DNA from: Lichenifustis flavocetrariae
GTDB taxonomy: Bacteria > Pseudomonadota > Alphaproteobacteria > Rhizobiales > Beijerinckiaceae
Length of the DNA stretch: 64,000 nucleotides
Assembly (NCBI RefSeq): GCF_026130545.1
Contig: NZ_JAMOIM010000009.1
Span: 182,472-246,471 of the forward strand
Direction: 5' to 3'
Position 1 is the stretch's first letter; each line of letters starts with the position of its first letter. This document shows, piece after piece, positions 28,600-36,049 of this stretch. The notes beneath the pieces are model-generated. The model saw only the letters and a list, made by a program, of their open reading frames with translations. It had not been told where the DNA came from and did no database searches. The translations under genes and the position numbers were made by a program.

Positions 28600-29040
28600 A
28601 TGGCCCGCGTCTTCATCTCCACCGTCATCAGTGCGCCGACCGCAAAAGTCTGGGAGCGGGTCCGCGACTTCAACGGTATGCCTAAGTGGCACCCCGGCAT
28701 TCGGGAGAGCCGCATCGAGAACGGCGCGCCCTCGGACCAGATCGGCTGCGTGCGCGACTTCCGGCTGCAGAATGGCGACCGCATCCGGGAAAAACTGCTC
28801 GGGCTGTCCGACTACGACTTCTTCTGCACCTATACGATTCTCGAAAGCCCGATGCCGCTCACCGACTACATCGCGACCCTCCGCTTGACCCCGATCACGG
28901 ATGGCGACCGGACTTTCGTCGAATGGACCGCCGAGTTCGCCTGCGCACCTGAAGTCGAGGAGGGCCTCGTCACCGGCATCGGCACCAATGTGTTCCAGGG
29001 CGGCTTCGACTCCCTCAAACGCCATTTTCCGGGGCGGTGA
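28600..29040 (+). CDS. SRPBCC-fold (polyketide cyclase / CoxG-like) protein 1
   Basis: This 146-residue protein has the START-like SRPBCC pattern: a first strand VFISTVISAPTAKVWERVRDFNGMPKWHPGI, then GCVRDFRLQNGDRIREKLLGL, and a final helix. It belongs to the polyketide cyclase/dehydrase group that includes CoxG. The ATG at 28600 follows GAGGA. A paralogue of similar length begins 653 bases downstream. In CO dehydrogenase loci, CoxG-type SRPBCC proteins accompany the molybdenum hydroxylase and its maturation factors, and the same gene types follow here. Confidence 0.85.
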   Translation: MARVFISTVISAPTAKVWERVRDFNGMPKWHPGIRESRIENGAPSDQIGCVRDFRLQNGDRIREKLLGLSDYDFFCTYTILESPMPLTDYIATLRLTPITDGDRTFVEWTAEFACAPEVEEGLVTGIGTNVFQGGFDSLKRHFPGR

Positions 29041-29078
29041 GGATGCGCATCGTCGGTCAAACTAAGAGCGGCAGCTTA

Positions 29079-29657
29079 CCCTCTCCCCATGTGGGAGAAG
29101 GTCCCGCGCAGCGGGGGATGAGGGGTAAGGCGCGAAGCGCCTTTTCGGCAATGTCAGAATGGAAGGCCCGCACGCGCCAAGATCGTGTCGGTGACGCCGG
29201 TCGGATTTTGCCAAACTTCGTGGTTCCAGAACCGCAGCACCTTGAACCCCTGCTTATCGATCCAAGCGTCCCTGGTCTGATCATAAGCATTGTCCGCGTG
29301 GCCCGAGCCGTCGCACTCGACGATGAGCCTGCGGTCAAAGCAGAGGAAGTCGACGATATACGGCCCAAGTGGCACCTGCCGACGCCATTTCATCGAACTC
29401 AAGTGGCGTCCGCGGAGTATCATCCAGAGTTTCGCTTCGGTGTCGGTGCTTCGGGCGCGCAGAGATCGGGAAAGCTTTGTGCGCCGTCGTATGAGCGTCA
29501 TGGAGTTGTGGATCCGACATGCCATAATCTTGGTAAGCTTAAGCGCTACTTTTTGTGCCACCTAGCCCTCTCGGCTGCGGGTTGTGCCTCGAAAAGCGCT
29601 TCGCGCTTTACCCCTCAACCGGCGCTTCGCGCCACCTTCTCCCGCAAGGGGAGAAGG
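29079..29657. repeat. Palindromic repeat copy 3, split by a DUF559 gene
   Basis: The left arm of the repeat (CCCTCTCCCC onward) runs from 29079 to about 29146 and the right arm from about 29591 to 29657. Between the arms lies a complete minus-strand DUF559 nuclease gene. The junctions fall in the central GCGCGAAGCGC part of the repeat, so the gene sits where other copies have only a short loop. Confidence 0.85.
29154..29501 (-). CDS. DUF559 endonuclease-like protein nested in a repeat
   Basis: The product of 115 residues (134 if the frame is opened at 29561) carries the full DUF559 domain, a very-short-patch-repair/restriction-like nuclease fold. The family blocks are TDTEAKLWMILRGRHLSSMKWRRQ, GPYIVDFLCFDRRLIVECDGSGH and GFKVLRFWNHEV. 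The acidic residues D and E of VDFLC..RRLIVECDG are the probable metal-binding active site, and they are intact. It is on the strand opposite to all neighbours and is enclosed by the two arms of a palindromic repeat, which suggests co-mobility. The biological role of DUF559 proteins is not established. Confidence 0.82.
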   Translation of the reverse strand: MTLIRRRTKLSRSLRARSTDTEAKLWMILRGRHLSSMKWRRQVPLGPYIVDFLCFDRRLIVECDGSGHADNAYDQTRDAWIDKQGFKVLRFWNHEVWQNPTGVTDTILARAGLPF

Positions 29658-29692
29658 GACCTCCTGGCCATCCGAATTGTCGAGGACCACCC

Positions 29693-30154
29693 ATGGTGAA
29701 AATCGACAAGAGCACCGTGGTCGACGCGCCGGTCGAGCAGGTGTGGGCGGTGCTGCGGGACTTCAATCTGCACGACAAATACCATCCGGCCGTGGCGAAC
29801 AGCCAGATCGAGCGGGGGCTGCCGTCCGACAAAGTGGGCTGCGTGCGCCGCTTCCATCTCCAGGACGGCTCCGAGCTGCGGGAACTGCTGCTGACCTTGT
29901 CGGACGCCGACATGAGCTTCAGCTATTGCCTCCTCGATACGCCGGTGCCGCTGCTCAACTATGTGGCGCACAACCGGCTGATCCCGATCACCGACGGCGA
30001 TCGAACGTTCTGGCATTGGCACTGCCGGTTCGACACGCCGCCCGGCCAGGAACAGGCGCTGTTCGAGGCGATCTCGACGGACATCTACGACGCAGGCTTC
30101 CGGGCGGTGCGCGCCTATCTCGGCCTGCCGGCGACGATCGAAGGAGTGTCCTGA
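29693..30154 (+). CDS. SRPBCC-fold (polyketide cyclase / CoxG-like) protein 2
   Basis: The 153-residue product parallels the first SRPBCC protein block by block (VVDAPVEQVWAVLRDFNLHDKYHPAV, GCVRRFHLQDGSELRELLLTL, PITDGDRTFWHWHCRF), so the pair arose by duplication. The ATG at 29693 follows GAGGA. Its stop overlaps the start of the FAD-subunit gene (TGATG), linking it directly to the molybdenum hydroxylase. A CoxG-like recruitment or ligand-binding role is plausible but inferred. Confidence 0.85.
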   Translation: MVKIDKSTVVDAPVEQVWAVLRDFNLHDKYHPAVANSQIERGLPSDKVGCVRRFHLQDGSELRELLLTLSDADMSFSYCLLDTPVPLLNYVAHNRLIPITDGDRTFWHWHCRFDTPPGQEQALFEAISTDIYDAGFRAVRAYLGLPATIEGVS

Positions 30155-30969
30155 TGCCGGTAAGCGTAAAGACTTACGCAGGAGTCGAAGAGGCGGCGCG
30201 TGCTCTCTCAGCCAGCCGTTCAGCCAGGTTCTTCGGCGGCGGCACGTTGGTCATGCGAGCGTTGAACGAGGGGACGCAGGCCTTCGATACTGTGATCCGC
30301 GTCACGGATCCGGCGCTGAGGCAGGTCAAGCCCGAGGGCGATCGTTTGACGATCGGAGCTGGCGTCACCATGGCGGCAGTTCTGGCCAACCGCGATCTCG
30401 CCTTTCTGCATCCTGTGGCGCGCTCGATCGGCGGTCCGGCCGTGCGCACCATGGCGACGATCGGAGGCAATCTATTTGCCGCCTGCCCCTATGGTGATTT
30501 CACGGTCGCGCTTCTGGCGCTCGACGGTGCGGTCACCATCGCAGGCGGGGGCCGAGCGCTGAATCTCGACGATTTCCTCAAGGTGCGGGATCGGGAACCA
30601 CGTGTGATCGTCACGTCGGTGACGATCACACGGCCGCGCGACGCGCAAGCGTTCCGGTTCCACAAGGTCAGCCGGATCAAGCCGAAAGGCATCTCGGTGC
30701 TGTCGATCGCGGCGCACCTGCCGCAATCCGGCGGGCGGGTCAACAATGCGCGCGTGGCTTATGGCGCCATGGGGCCGACGCCGCTTCGCGTCACGGGTGT
30801 CGAGCGGGCCCTGGAGGGCCGGAGCCTTGACGCGAGCGGCATCGCGCCCGCGCTGGCGGCCGCGACGGAACGGCTAGATCCACCGACCGACGCTCTCGCC
30901 TCGAGCTGGTATCGGCGGGAAGTCGCGCCCGTGCATCTTCGGCGTCTGCTGCTCAATCAGGCGGGGTGA
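30154..30969 (+). CDS. Molybdenum hydroxylase FAD-binding subunit (CoxM/CutM-like)
   Basis: This 271-residue subunit carries FAD and passes electrons from the iron-sulfur subunit to the acceptor. The two FAD pyrophosphate-binding motifs of the family are visible as RFFGGGTLVMRAL and ATIGGNLFAACPYGD, followed by the C-terminal domain (NNARVAYGAMGPTPLR). It overlaps the SRPBCC gene at TGATG and is followed at once by the 2Fe-2S subunit, the usual medium-small-large order of the CO dehydrogenase and xanthine dehydrogenase families. Confidence 0.9.
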   Translation: MPVSVKTYAGVEEAARALSASRSARFFGGGTLVMRALNEGTQAFDTVIRVTDPALRQVKPEGDRLTIGAGVTMAAVLANRDLAFLHPVARSIGGPAVRTMATIGGNLFAACPYGDFTVALLALDGAVTIAGGGRALNLDDFLKVRDREPRVIVTSVTITRPRDAQAFRFHKVSRIKPKGISVLSIAAHLPQSGGRVNNARVAYGAMGPTPLRVTGVERALEGRSLDASGIAPALAAATERLDPPTDALASSWYRREVAPVHLRRLLLNQAG

Positions 30970-30974
30970 GCAGC

Positions 30975-31460
30975 ATGGCACGCACACCCATCGAGTTCCG
31001 CCACAATGGGCGTGACCAGGCAATTTTCGTCGAGGAGGGTTCGAACCTCCTCGACGTGCTACGGCGCGGGGTCGGGGACTTCGCCCCGAAATACGGCTGT
31101 GGCCAGGGGACCTGCGGCTGCTGCACGGTGCTGGTCGACGGCGAGCCGCACCTCTCCTGTTTGACACTCGCAGAGACGGTCGCGGGGCGCTCGATCGAGA
31201 CCACCTCCGGGCTTGGCAAGGGCGTCGAACTACATCCGTTGCAGCAAGCCTTTATGGACAATTTCGCGGCCCAGTGCGGCTACTGCACCCCCGGCATGTT
31301 GATGGCCGCGAAAAGCCTGCTCGACCATAATCCAAGCCCCTCGCGGCAGGAGGTCGTGGAGGCGATCGCCGGCAACATCTGCCGCTGCACCGGCTACGAG
31401 CCGATCATTGCGGCCGTGCTCGACGCCTCGTCGCGGATGAGCGGGCGGAGGTCGGCATGA
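30975..31460 (+). CDS. Molybdenum hydroxylase 2Fe-2S subunit (CoxS-like)
   Basis: This 161-residue protein binds two 2Fe-2S clusters. The plant-ferredoxin cluster is held by C42, C47, C50 and C62 (YGCGQGTCGCC), and the second by C101, C104, C136 and C138 (CGYCTPG and ICRCTGYEP). I used the ATG at 30975; a GTG at 30966 that overlaps the previous stop is the alternative. It is slightly acidic and of normal length. Confidence 0.93.
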   Translation: MARTPIEFRHNGRDQAIFVEEGSNLLDVLRRGVGDFAPKYGCGQGTCGCCTVLVDGEPHLSCLTLAETVAGRSIETTSGLGKGVELHPLQQAFMDNFAAQCGYCTPGMLMAAKSLLDHNPSPSRQEVVEAIAGNICRCTGYEPIIAAVLDASSRMSGRRSA

Positions 31461-31495
31461 GGGGCGGCATAGACAGGCGAGGCGCTGGCTACCCT

Positions 31496-31614
31496 CCTTC
31501 TCCCCTTGCGGGAGAAGGTCCGGCGAAGCCGAGGATGAGGGGTAAGCGCCAAAGGCGCGTCGCGCCTCACCACTCATCCGCCCTGTCGGGCACCTTCTCC
31601 CGCAAGGGGAGAAG
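31496..31614. repeat. Palindromic intergenic repeat, copy 4 (short form)
   Basis: This 119-base copy has outer arms identical to the family consensus (CCTTCTCCCCTTGCGGGAG and CTCCCGCAAGGGGAGAAG). It separates the 2Fe-2S subunit gene from the large-subunit gene, genes that are usually contiguous. Confidence 0.9.
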
Positions 31615-31668
31615 TGGTGCGCCGATGCACTCGTCACACCCGCAACGGTCCTTGTTGAGGAGCCGCGC

Positions 31669-33444
31669 ATGATCGAGTTCCGCAAGGACCTGTTCCGCGA
31701 TGAGCGGGACGACAACCTGAACGAGATCGGCAAGCCGACCCAGCGGCAGGACATGGTGGGCCATGTCACCGGCCGCTCGCCGTTCTACGACGACCATGCC
31801 TTCGAGGGTTTGCTGCATCTGCGCTGTCTGCGCAGCCCGCATCATCATGCCCGTCTCCGCTCGATCGAGGTGCGGGATGCCGAGCGGTCTCCCGGCGTGC
31901 ATCGCGTGATCCTCGCCAAGGACGTGCCGCACAATCTCAACACGTTGCTGAGCCTGATGGGGTTCGGGCTCGACGACGAGCCGCTGATCTCGGGTGGAAA
32001 GGTCAGCTACAAGGGCGAGCCGGTCGCCGCCGTCGTCGCGGAGAGCGAGCGGGCCGCCTATGACGCGATCGCGAAGATCCGCGTCAGCTGGGAGGTGCTG
32101 CCGCACGTCCTCGATGTCGAGGACGCCCTGAAGCCCGGCGCCGTGACGGTGAACGACACCTATCCCGGCAATACGTTCACGTATCACGACAAATACGACC
32201 ATCAGAAGCTGCGTTTCGGCGATGTCGAGGCGGCCTTCCGTCAGGCTGATCGAGTCATCGAAGGCCGCTATCAGATGTCGCCGATCGAGCAGGCGCCGAC
32301 CGAGACCTGCGGCGCGATCGCGGCGCAGGAGAACAACGGCCGTTTTGTCTGCTACACCTCGACCCAGGCGCTGTTCTTCTCACTCGGCACGGCTGCCAAA
32401 CTGCTGAACGTGCCCTCGAACCGGCTGCACTTTATCGGCGGCACGGTGGGGGGCGGCTTCGGCGGCAAGGTCGACAGTCTGCACGAGCCGATGGCGATCC
32501 TCGGCTGCATGCTCACGGGCCGGCCGGTCAAATACATGTTCGACCGCGCCGAGGAGATGCAGGTCGGTGCGCCGCGCGGCGCGGAGCGCTGGTACCTGAA
32601 AGACGCCGTCGGCCGCGACGGTCGCATTCTCGGGCGACAGCTCACGGGCTATTTCGACGCCGGCGCCTACACGCGCCTGTCGAGTTACGCCATCCACAAG
32701 AGCACCGGGCATCTGCCCGGCCCCTACACAATCCCCAATGTCAAGTCGGACGTCTACTGCGTCTTCACCAACCGCACGCCGTCGACGGCCATGCGAGGAT
32801 TCGGCATCACGGGCGTCGATTTCGCCATCGAGTCGCATATGGATGTGGTGGCGCACGAGATCGGCATGAACCCGATCGAGTTCCGAATCCTCAACGCCTA
32901 CCGCGACGGCGACATGAAGGCGCATCGGCGCGTCGCGAAGAACACCGCCCTGATCGAATGCTGCCAAGTGGTTTCGGAGAAGGCGAACTGGCCGATCCGC
33001 GACGATTTCCGCCGCATGGCCTCGAGCGAGGGCGGTGGGGTCGGCGAAGCAGGGCGGGTGCCGAACTACACGGCAACGGATCAGAACGGGCTTGTCGACA
33101 CCCGGAACCGCGGCATCAAGCGCCGGCCCGGCGATCCCGAACGGCCGTTCTCGATGCCGGGCACCATCCCGCCCAGGGCCGAGCCGGCACGCCAGCCGAC
33201 CCCAGCGCCGACCTATGCCGGAGGAGGCCCCCTCCCCGGCTTCGCGCCGACGCCCGGGACGGGAGTCCGCTCCGAGCCGCGGCCGAGTTACGCGCCCTCT
33301 ACGACCTACAGCCCGCAGCCGGTAGCGCCGGCCGCCTCGGTCGCTTCAACGCAGCCCACTCCAGCGTCATCAGCCCCGCCTACCCCCAACCGCACTGGCC
33401 CGAATCGCTTCTCGTCCTCGGTTTCGGGGCTGCGACGACGATGA
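31669..33444 (+). CDS. Molybdenum hydroxylase large subunit, N-terminal half
   Basis: This 591-residue protein covers the first half of a xanthine dehydrogenase-family molybdopterin subunit. Present are the substrate-channel domain, the cofactor motif GGTVGGGFGGKVD and the active-site loop TAMRGFGITGVDFAIE. The loop is of the xanthine-dehydrogenase type and lacks the AYxCSFR and AYRGAGR signatures of CO dehydrogenases. After about residue 480 the chain becomes a proline- and serine-rich tail of about 100 residues. The remaining catalytic half is encoded by the next gene. Each half lacks essential parts of the cofactor site, so they must work together. Confidence 0.9.
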   Translation: MIEFRKDLFRDERDDNLNEIGKPTQRQDMVGHVTGRSPFYDDHAFEGLLHLRCLRSPHHHARLRSIEVRDAERSPGVHRVILAKDVPHNLNTLLSLMGFGLDDEPLISGGKVSYKGEPVAAVVAESERAAYDAIAKIRVSWEVLPHVLDVEDALKPGAVTVNDTYPGNTFTYHDKYDHQKLRFGDVEAAFRQADRVIEGRYQMSPIEQAPTETCGAIAAQENNGRFVCYTSTQALFFSLGTAAKLLNVPSNRLHFIGGTVGGGFGGKVDSLHEPMAILGCMLTGRPVKYMFDRAEEMQVGAPRGAERWYLKDAVGRDGRILGRQLTGYFDAGAYTRLSSYAIHKSTGHLPGPYTIPNVKSDVYCVFTNRTPSTAMRGFGITGVDFAIESHMDVVAHEIGMNPIEFRILNAYRDGDMKAHRRVAKNTALIECCQVVSEKANWPIRDDFRRMASSEGGGVGEAGRVPNYTATDQNGLVDTRNRGIKRRPGDPERPFSMPGTIPPRAEPARQPTPAPTYAGGGPLPGFAPTPGTGVRSEPRPSYAPSTTYSPQPVAPAASVASTQPTPASSAPPTPNRTGPNRFSSSVSGLRRR

Positions 33445-33481
33445 GCGTCGCGATGCCGAACGGCGCGCGCTGCCGGGCCAC

Positions 33482-33657
33482 CCCTTTTCCCCTTGCGGGA
33501 GAAGGTCCCGCGAAGCGGGGGATGATGGGTAAGGCCCGAAGCGCCTGTGGCGCGTACTCCTCATCCGCACTGCGCTGGCCACCGCGCCCAGCCTCGCAGG
33601 GCGTGGACCCTGGCCAGCTCCGCCCTTTGTGCCACCTTCTCCCGCAAGGGGAGAAGG
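33482..33657. repeat. Palindromic repeat, copy 5 (long form), between the two large-subunit halves
   Basis: This 176-base long-form copy carries the internal TGGACCCTGGCCAGCTC module. It lies exactly at the break between the two genes that together encode one molybdenum hydroxylase large subunit, beginning 37 bases after the first stop and ending 40 bases before the second start. Confidence 0.88.
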
Positions 33658-33697
33658 ATTGCACCGACCGTCTTCACTTCCGGACCGGAGTCTGCCC

Positions 33698-34720
33698 ATG
33701 ACCCTCCACCCCGGCCGCGGCTTTGCGGCCATCAACTATCCCATCGGCATGAACCTCGGCGGTGACCCGTCCCAGGCCCTGGTGCACTCCAATCCGGACG
33801 GCAAGTTCACCGTAGCCCTGTCGTCCATCGATCTTGGCCAGGGTATGAAGTCCGTCACGCGTCAGATCGCGGCCGAGACGCTCGGGGTGCCGGTCGAGGA
33901 CGTCTATGTCGATACCGCCGATTCCGACACCGGGCCGCATTGCATGGGATCCTTTGCGTCGCGCGGCACCCATCGCGTCGGCAATGCCGTCATCCAGGCC
34001 GCCAAGGAGGCGCGCGCCGTGATGATGGAGGCTGCGGCCGAGGAACTCGAGGTCAACCCGGACGACCTCGTGACCGACGGCAAGGGCAACATCCATGTCA
34101 AGGGCGCACCGTCCCGCTCGATCGGAACCGGGACGGCCTGTGCGGCCGCCCAATTCAAGCAGGGCAAGACGGTTTCGGGGCGAGGCATCTTCCTAGTGCC
34201 GTTGTCTCCGGTCGATCCCGAAACCGGCGAGATGACACCCGTCACCTGCTTCGCCCATGCGGCCATGGTGGTCGATATCGAGGTCGATGATGAGACCGGC
34301 GAGGTTTCCGTCACCCAGATGAACAGCGCCTACGAACTCGGCCGGGCGCTCAACCCCAAGCTCGTCGAACAGCAACTCGTCGGCGGCGCCTGGATGGGCA
34401 TGAGTCACGCCCTCTGGGAGACCACCGAGCCCTACTACCCCGACCGGTCGCACGGCCCCATCGACTTCAACGACTACCTCATGCCCGGGCCCGGCGACAT
34501 CGCGCCCCATCACATTTCGATCCTGGAACGCCCCGCGCCCGATGGCCCCTTCGGCGGCAAGGGACCTGGGGAGATGTGCGCCAACCCGGTGCTCCCGGCC
34601 GTGGCCAATGCCGTCTTCAACGCCGTCGGTGTGCGGATTACCGATCTCCCCATCACGCCCGAAAAGGTGCTGCGCGGCATCAGGGCCAATGGCGGCGCGA
34701 AGCCGCAGCGGCGCTGGTGA
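33698..34720 (+). CDS. Molybdenum hydroxylase large subunit, C-terminal half
   Basis: This 340-residue protein supplies the second half of the molybdopterin subunit: a motif DLGQGMKSVTRQIAAETLGV, the GSFASRGTHRVGNAV block, and GPFGGKGPGEMCANPVLPAVANA with the glutamate that acts as catalytic base in the family. The ATG at 33698 follows GGAG by 7 bases and starts with a short non-family lead-in before NYPIGMNLGGDPSQ. The gene is intact with normal codon use, so this looks like a functional split and not debris. Confidence 0.9.
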   Translation: MTLHPGRGFAAINYPIGMNLGGDPSQALVHSNPDGKFTVALSSIDLGQGMKSVTRQIAAETLGVPVEDVYVDTADSDTGPHCMGSFASRGTHRVGNAVIQAAKEARAVMMEAAAEELEVNPDDLVTDGKGNIHVKGAPSRSIGTGTACAAAQFKQGKTVSGRGIFLVPLSPVDPETGEMTPVTCFAHAAMVVDIEVDDETGEVSVTQMNSAYELGRALNPKLVEQQLVGGAWMGMSHALWETTEPYYPDRSHGPIDFNDYLMPGPGDIAPHHISILERPAPDGPFGGKGPGEMCANPVLPAVANAVFNAVGVRITDLPITPEKVLRGIRANGGAKPQRRW

Positions 34721-34740
34721 TATGAGCGGCCGGGCACATC

Positions 34741-34860
34741 CCTTCTCCCCTCGCGGGAGAAGGTGCCCCGAAGGGGCGGATGAGGGGGCAGACGCTGCCG
34801 GACTCCCCCTCATCCGCCGCGCGCCGCACGCGATCCACCTTCTCCCGCGAGGGGAGAAGG
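34741..34860. repeat. Palindromic intergenic repeat, copy 6 (short form)
   Basis: This 120-base copy has TCGCGGGAG/CTCCCGCGA in place of the TTGC/GCAA found in most copies; the change is compensated in both arms, which shows that the outer pairing is maintained. It lies between the large subunit and the MoxR gene. Confidence 0.9.
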
Positions 34861-34899
34861 GACGCAACGGCATCGTCGCGGCGCACGAAGGAGGCTGAA

Positions 34900-35781
34900 T
34901 TGCCCGTCCGCAAGACCATCGTCGGCATCGACTCGCCTGAGGCGCTCGAACGCGCCCTTGGCTCGGCGCAATATATCGCCGACGAGGGACTGGCGACCGC
35001 AGCTTATCTGGCGCTTGCGCTCGGCAAACCCTTGCTGCTCGAAGGCGCGCCGGGGGTCGGCAAGACGGAAGCCGCCAAAGCCATCTCGGCGGTGCTCGGC
35101 AGGGCGCTGATCCGCCTGCAATGCTTCGAGGGTATCGATTCGGCCGCCGCGCTCTATGAGTGGAACTACCCGCGCCAGATGCTCGCCATCCGTCAGGCCG
35201 GGGAACGATCGATCAATATCTACGACGACGAGTTCCTGATCGCCCGTCCAATGCTCGAGGCGCTGCGGCATCCCGAAACCTCGACCCTTCTGATCGATGA
35301 GATCGATCGATCGGACCACGAGTTCGAGGCCTTCCTGCTCGAGTTCCTGTCGGATTTCCAGATTTCCATTCCTGAGCGTGGCACCGTGCGGGCTCTCGAG
35401 CGTCCGGTGGTGGTGCTCACCTCCAACCGGACGCGCGAGTTGCACGAGGCGCTGCGCCGTCGCTGCGTCTATCACTGGATCGGCTATCCCGATGCCGCGC
35501 GGGAAGCCCAGATCGTGATGATGCGGGCGTCGTCGGTGGCGCAGGCCACGGCCGAGGCGGTCGTCGGAGCCGTCGGACGGTTGCGGCAGGAGCCGCTCTC
35601 CAAGCCGCCCGGAGTCGCCGAGACCGTCGAATGGGCCGAAGCCGCAACGCTGCTCCACCAGGGCGGTGCGACCTGGCCGGCGGCCTTCCGGCGGGCCATC
35701 GGGGTCGCACTCAAGGACCAGGATGACCTGATGTTCCTTCAGGGCCGGCTCGACCAGGTGATCACGGGGATCGCGGCGTGA
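34900..35781 (+). CDS. MoxR/CoxD-type AAA ATPase
   Basis: This 293-residue AAA ATPase has Walker A EGAPGVGKTEAAK, Walker B LLIDEIDRSDHE, and sensor TSNRTRELHEALRRRC. MoxR ATPases act as chaperones together with VWA proteins; CoxD matures the metal site of CO dehydrogenase. The start is a TTG at 34900 preceded by AAGGAGG; no ATG is available before the conserved region. The next gene but for a repeat encodes a CoxE-like VWA partner, so the pair probably matures the molybdenum hydroxylase. Confidence 0.9.
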   Translation: MPVRKTIVGIDSPEALERALGSAQYIADEGLATAAYLALALGKPLLLEGAPGVGKTEAAKAISAVLGRALIRLQCFEGIDSAAALYEWNYPRQMLAIRQAGERSINIYDDEFLIARPMLEALRHPETSTLLIDEIDRSDHEFEAFLLEFLSDFQISIPERGTVRALERPVVVLTSNRTRELHEALRRRCVYHWIGYPDAAREAQIVMMRASSVAQATAEAVVGAVGRLRQEPLSKPPGVAETVEWAEAATLLHQGGATWPAAFRRAIGVALKDQDDLMFLQGRLDQVITGIAA

Positions 35782-35832
35782 GAATGAGGCCAACCCGTCG
35801 CTTGTCCGGGGCGCTCGGGGCCGACGGCATTC

Positions 35833-36006
35833 CCTTCTCCCCTTGCGGGAGAAGGTGGCCCGAAGAATCGGATGAGGGGTTAGGCGCGAAGCGCCTCCGG
35901 CGCCTCCCTCCCCTGGGCACCCCAGCCTGCTTGGCAGGCCATGGGCCATGGCCAAATCCGCCCCTCGTCCCCCGCTTCGCGGGACCTTCTCCCGCAAGGG
36001 GAGAAG
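35833..36006. repeat. Palindromic intergenic repeat, copy 7 (long form)
   Basis: This 174-base copy has standard outer arms and the long-form internal module (GGCCATGGGCCATGGCC). It separates the MoxR gene from the VWA gene. Confidence 0.88.
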
Positions 36007-36049
36007 CACGACATATTGCATCTTGCGATAGGCAGACGGGGACGGGCCG

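Noticed and set aside
25008..28784. Very long antisense open frames (about 679 and 557 codons) opposite the flotillin gene
   Set aside because: They mirror the repetitive, GC-rich coiled-coil coding sequence and contain no recognisable domain; frame openness follows from codon bias.
31669..34720. Aerobic CO dehydrogenase (CoxL form I or II)
   Set aside because: The loop reads AMRGFG, without AYxCSFR or AYRGAGR, so the large subunit belongs with xanthine dehydrogenase-like hydroxylases.
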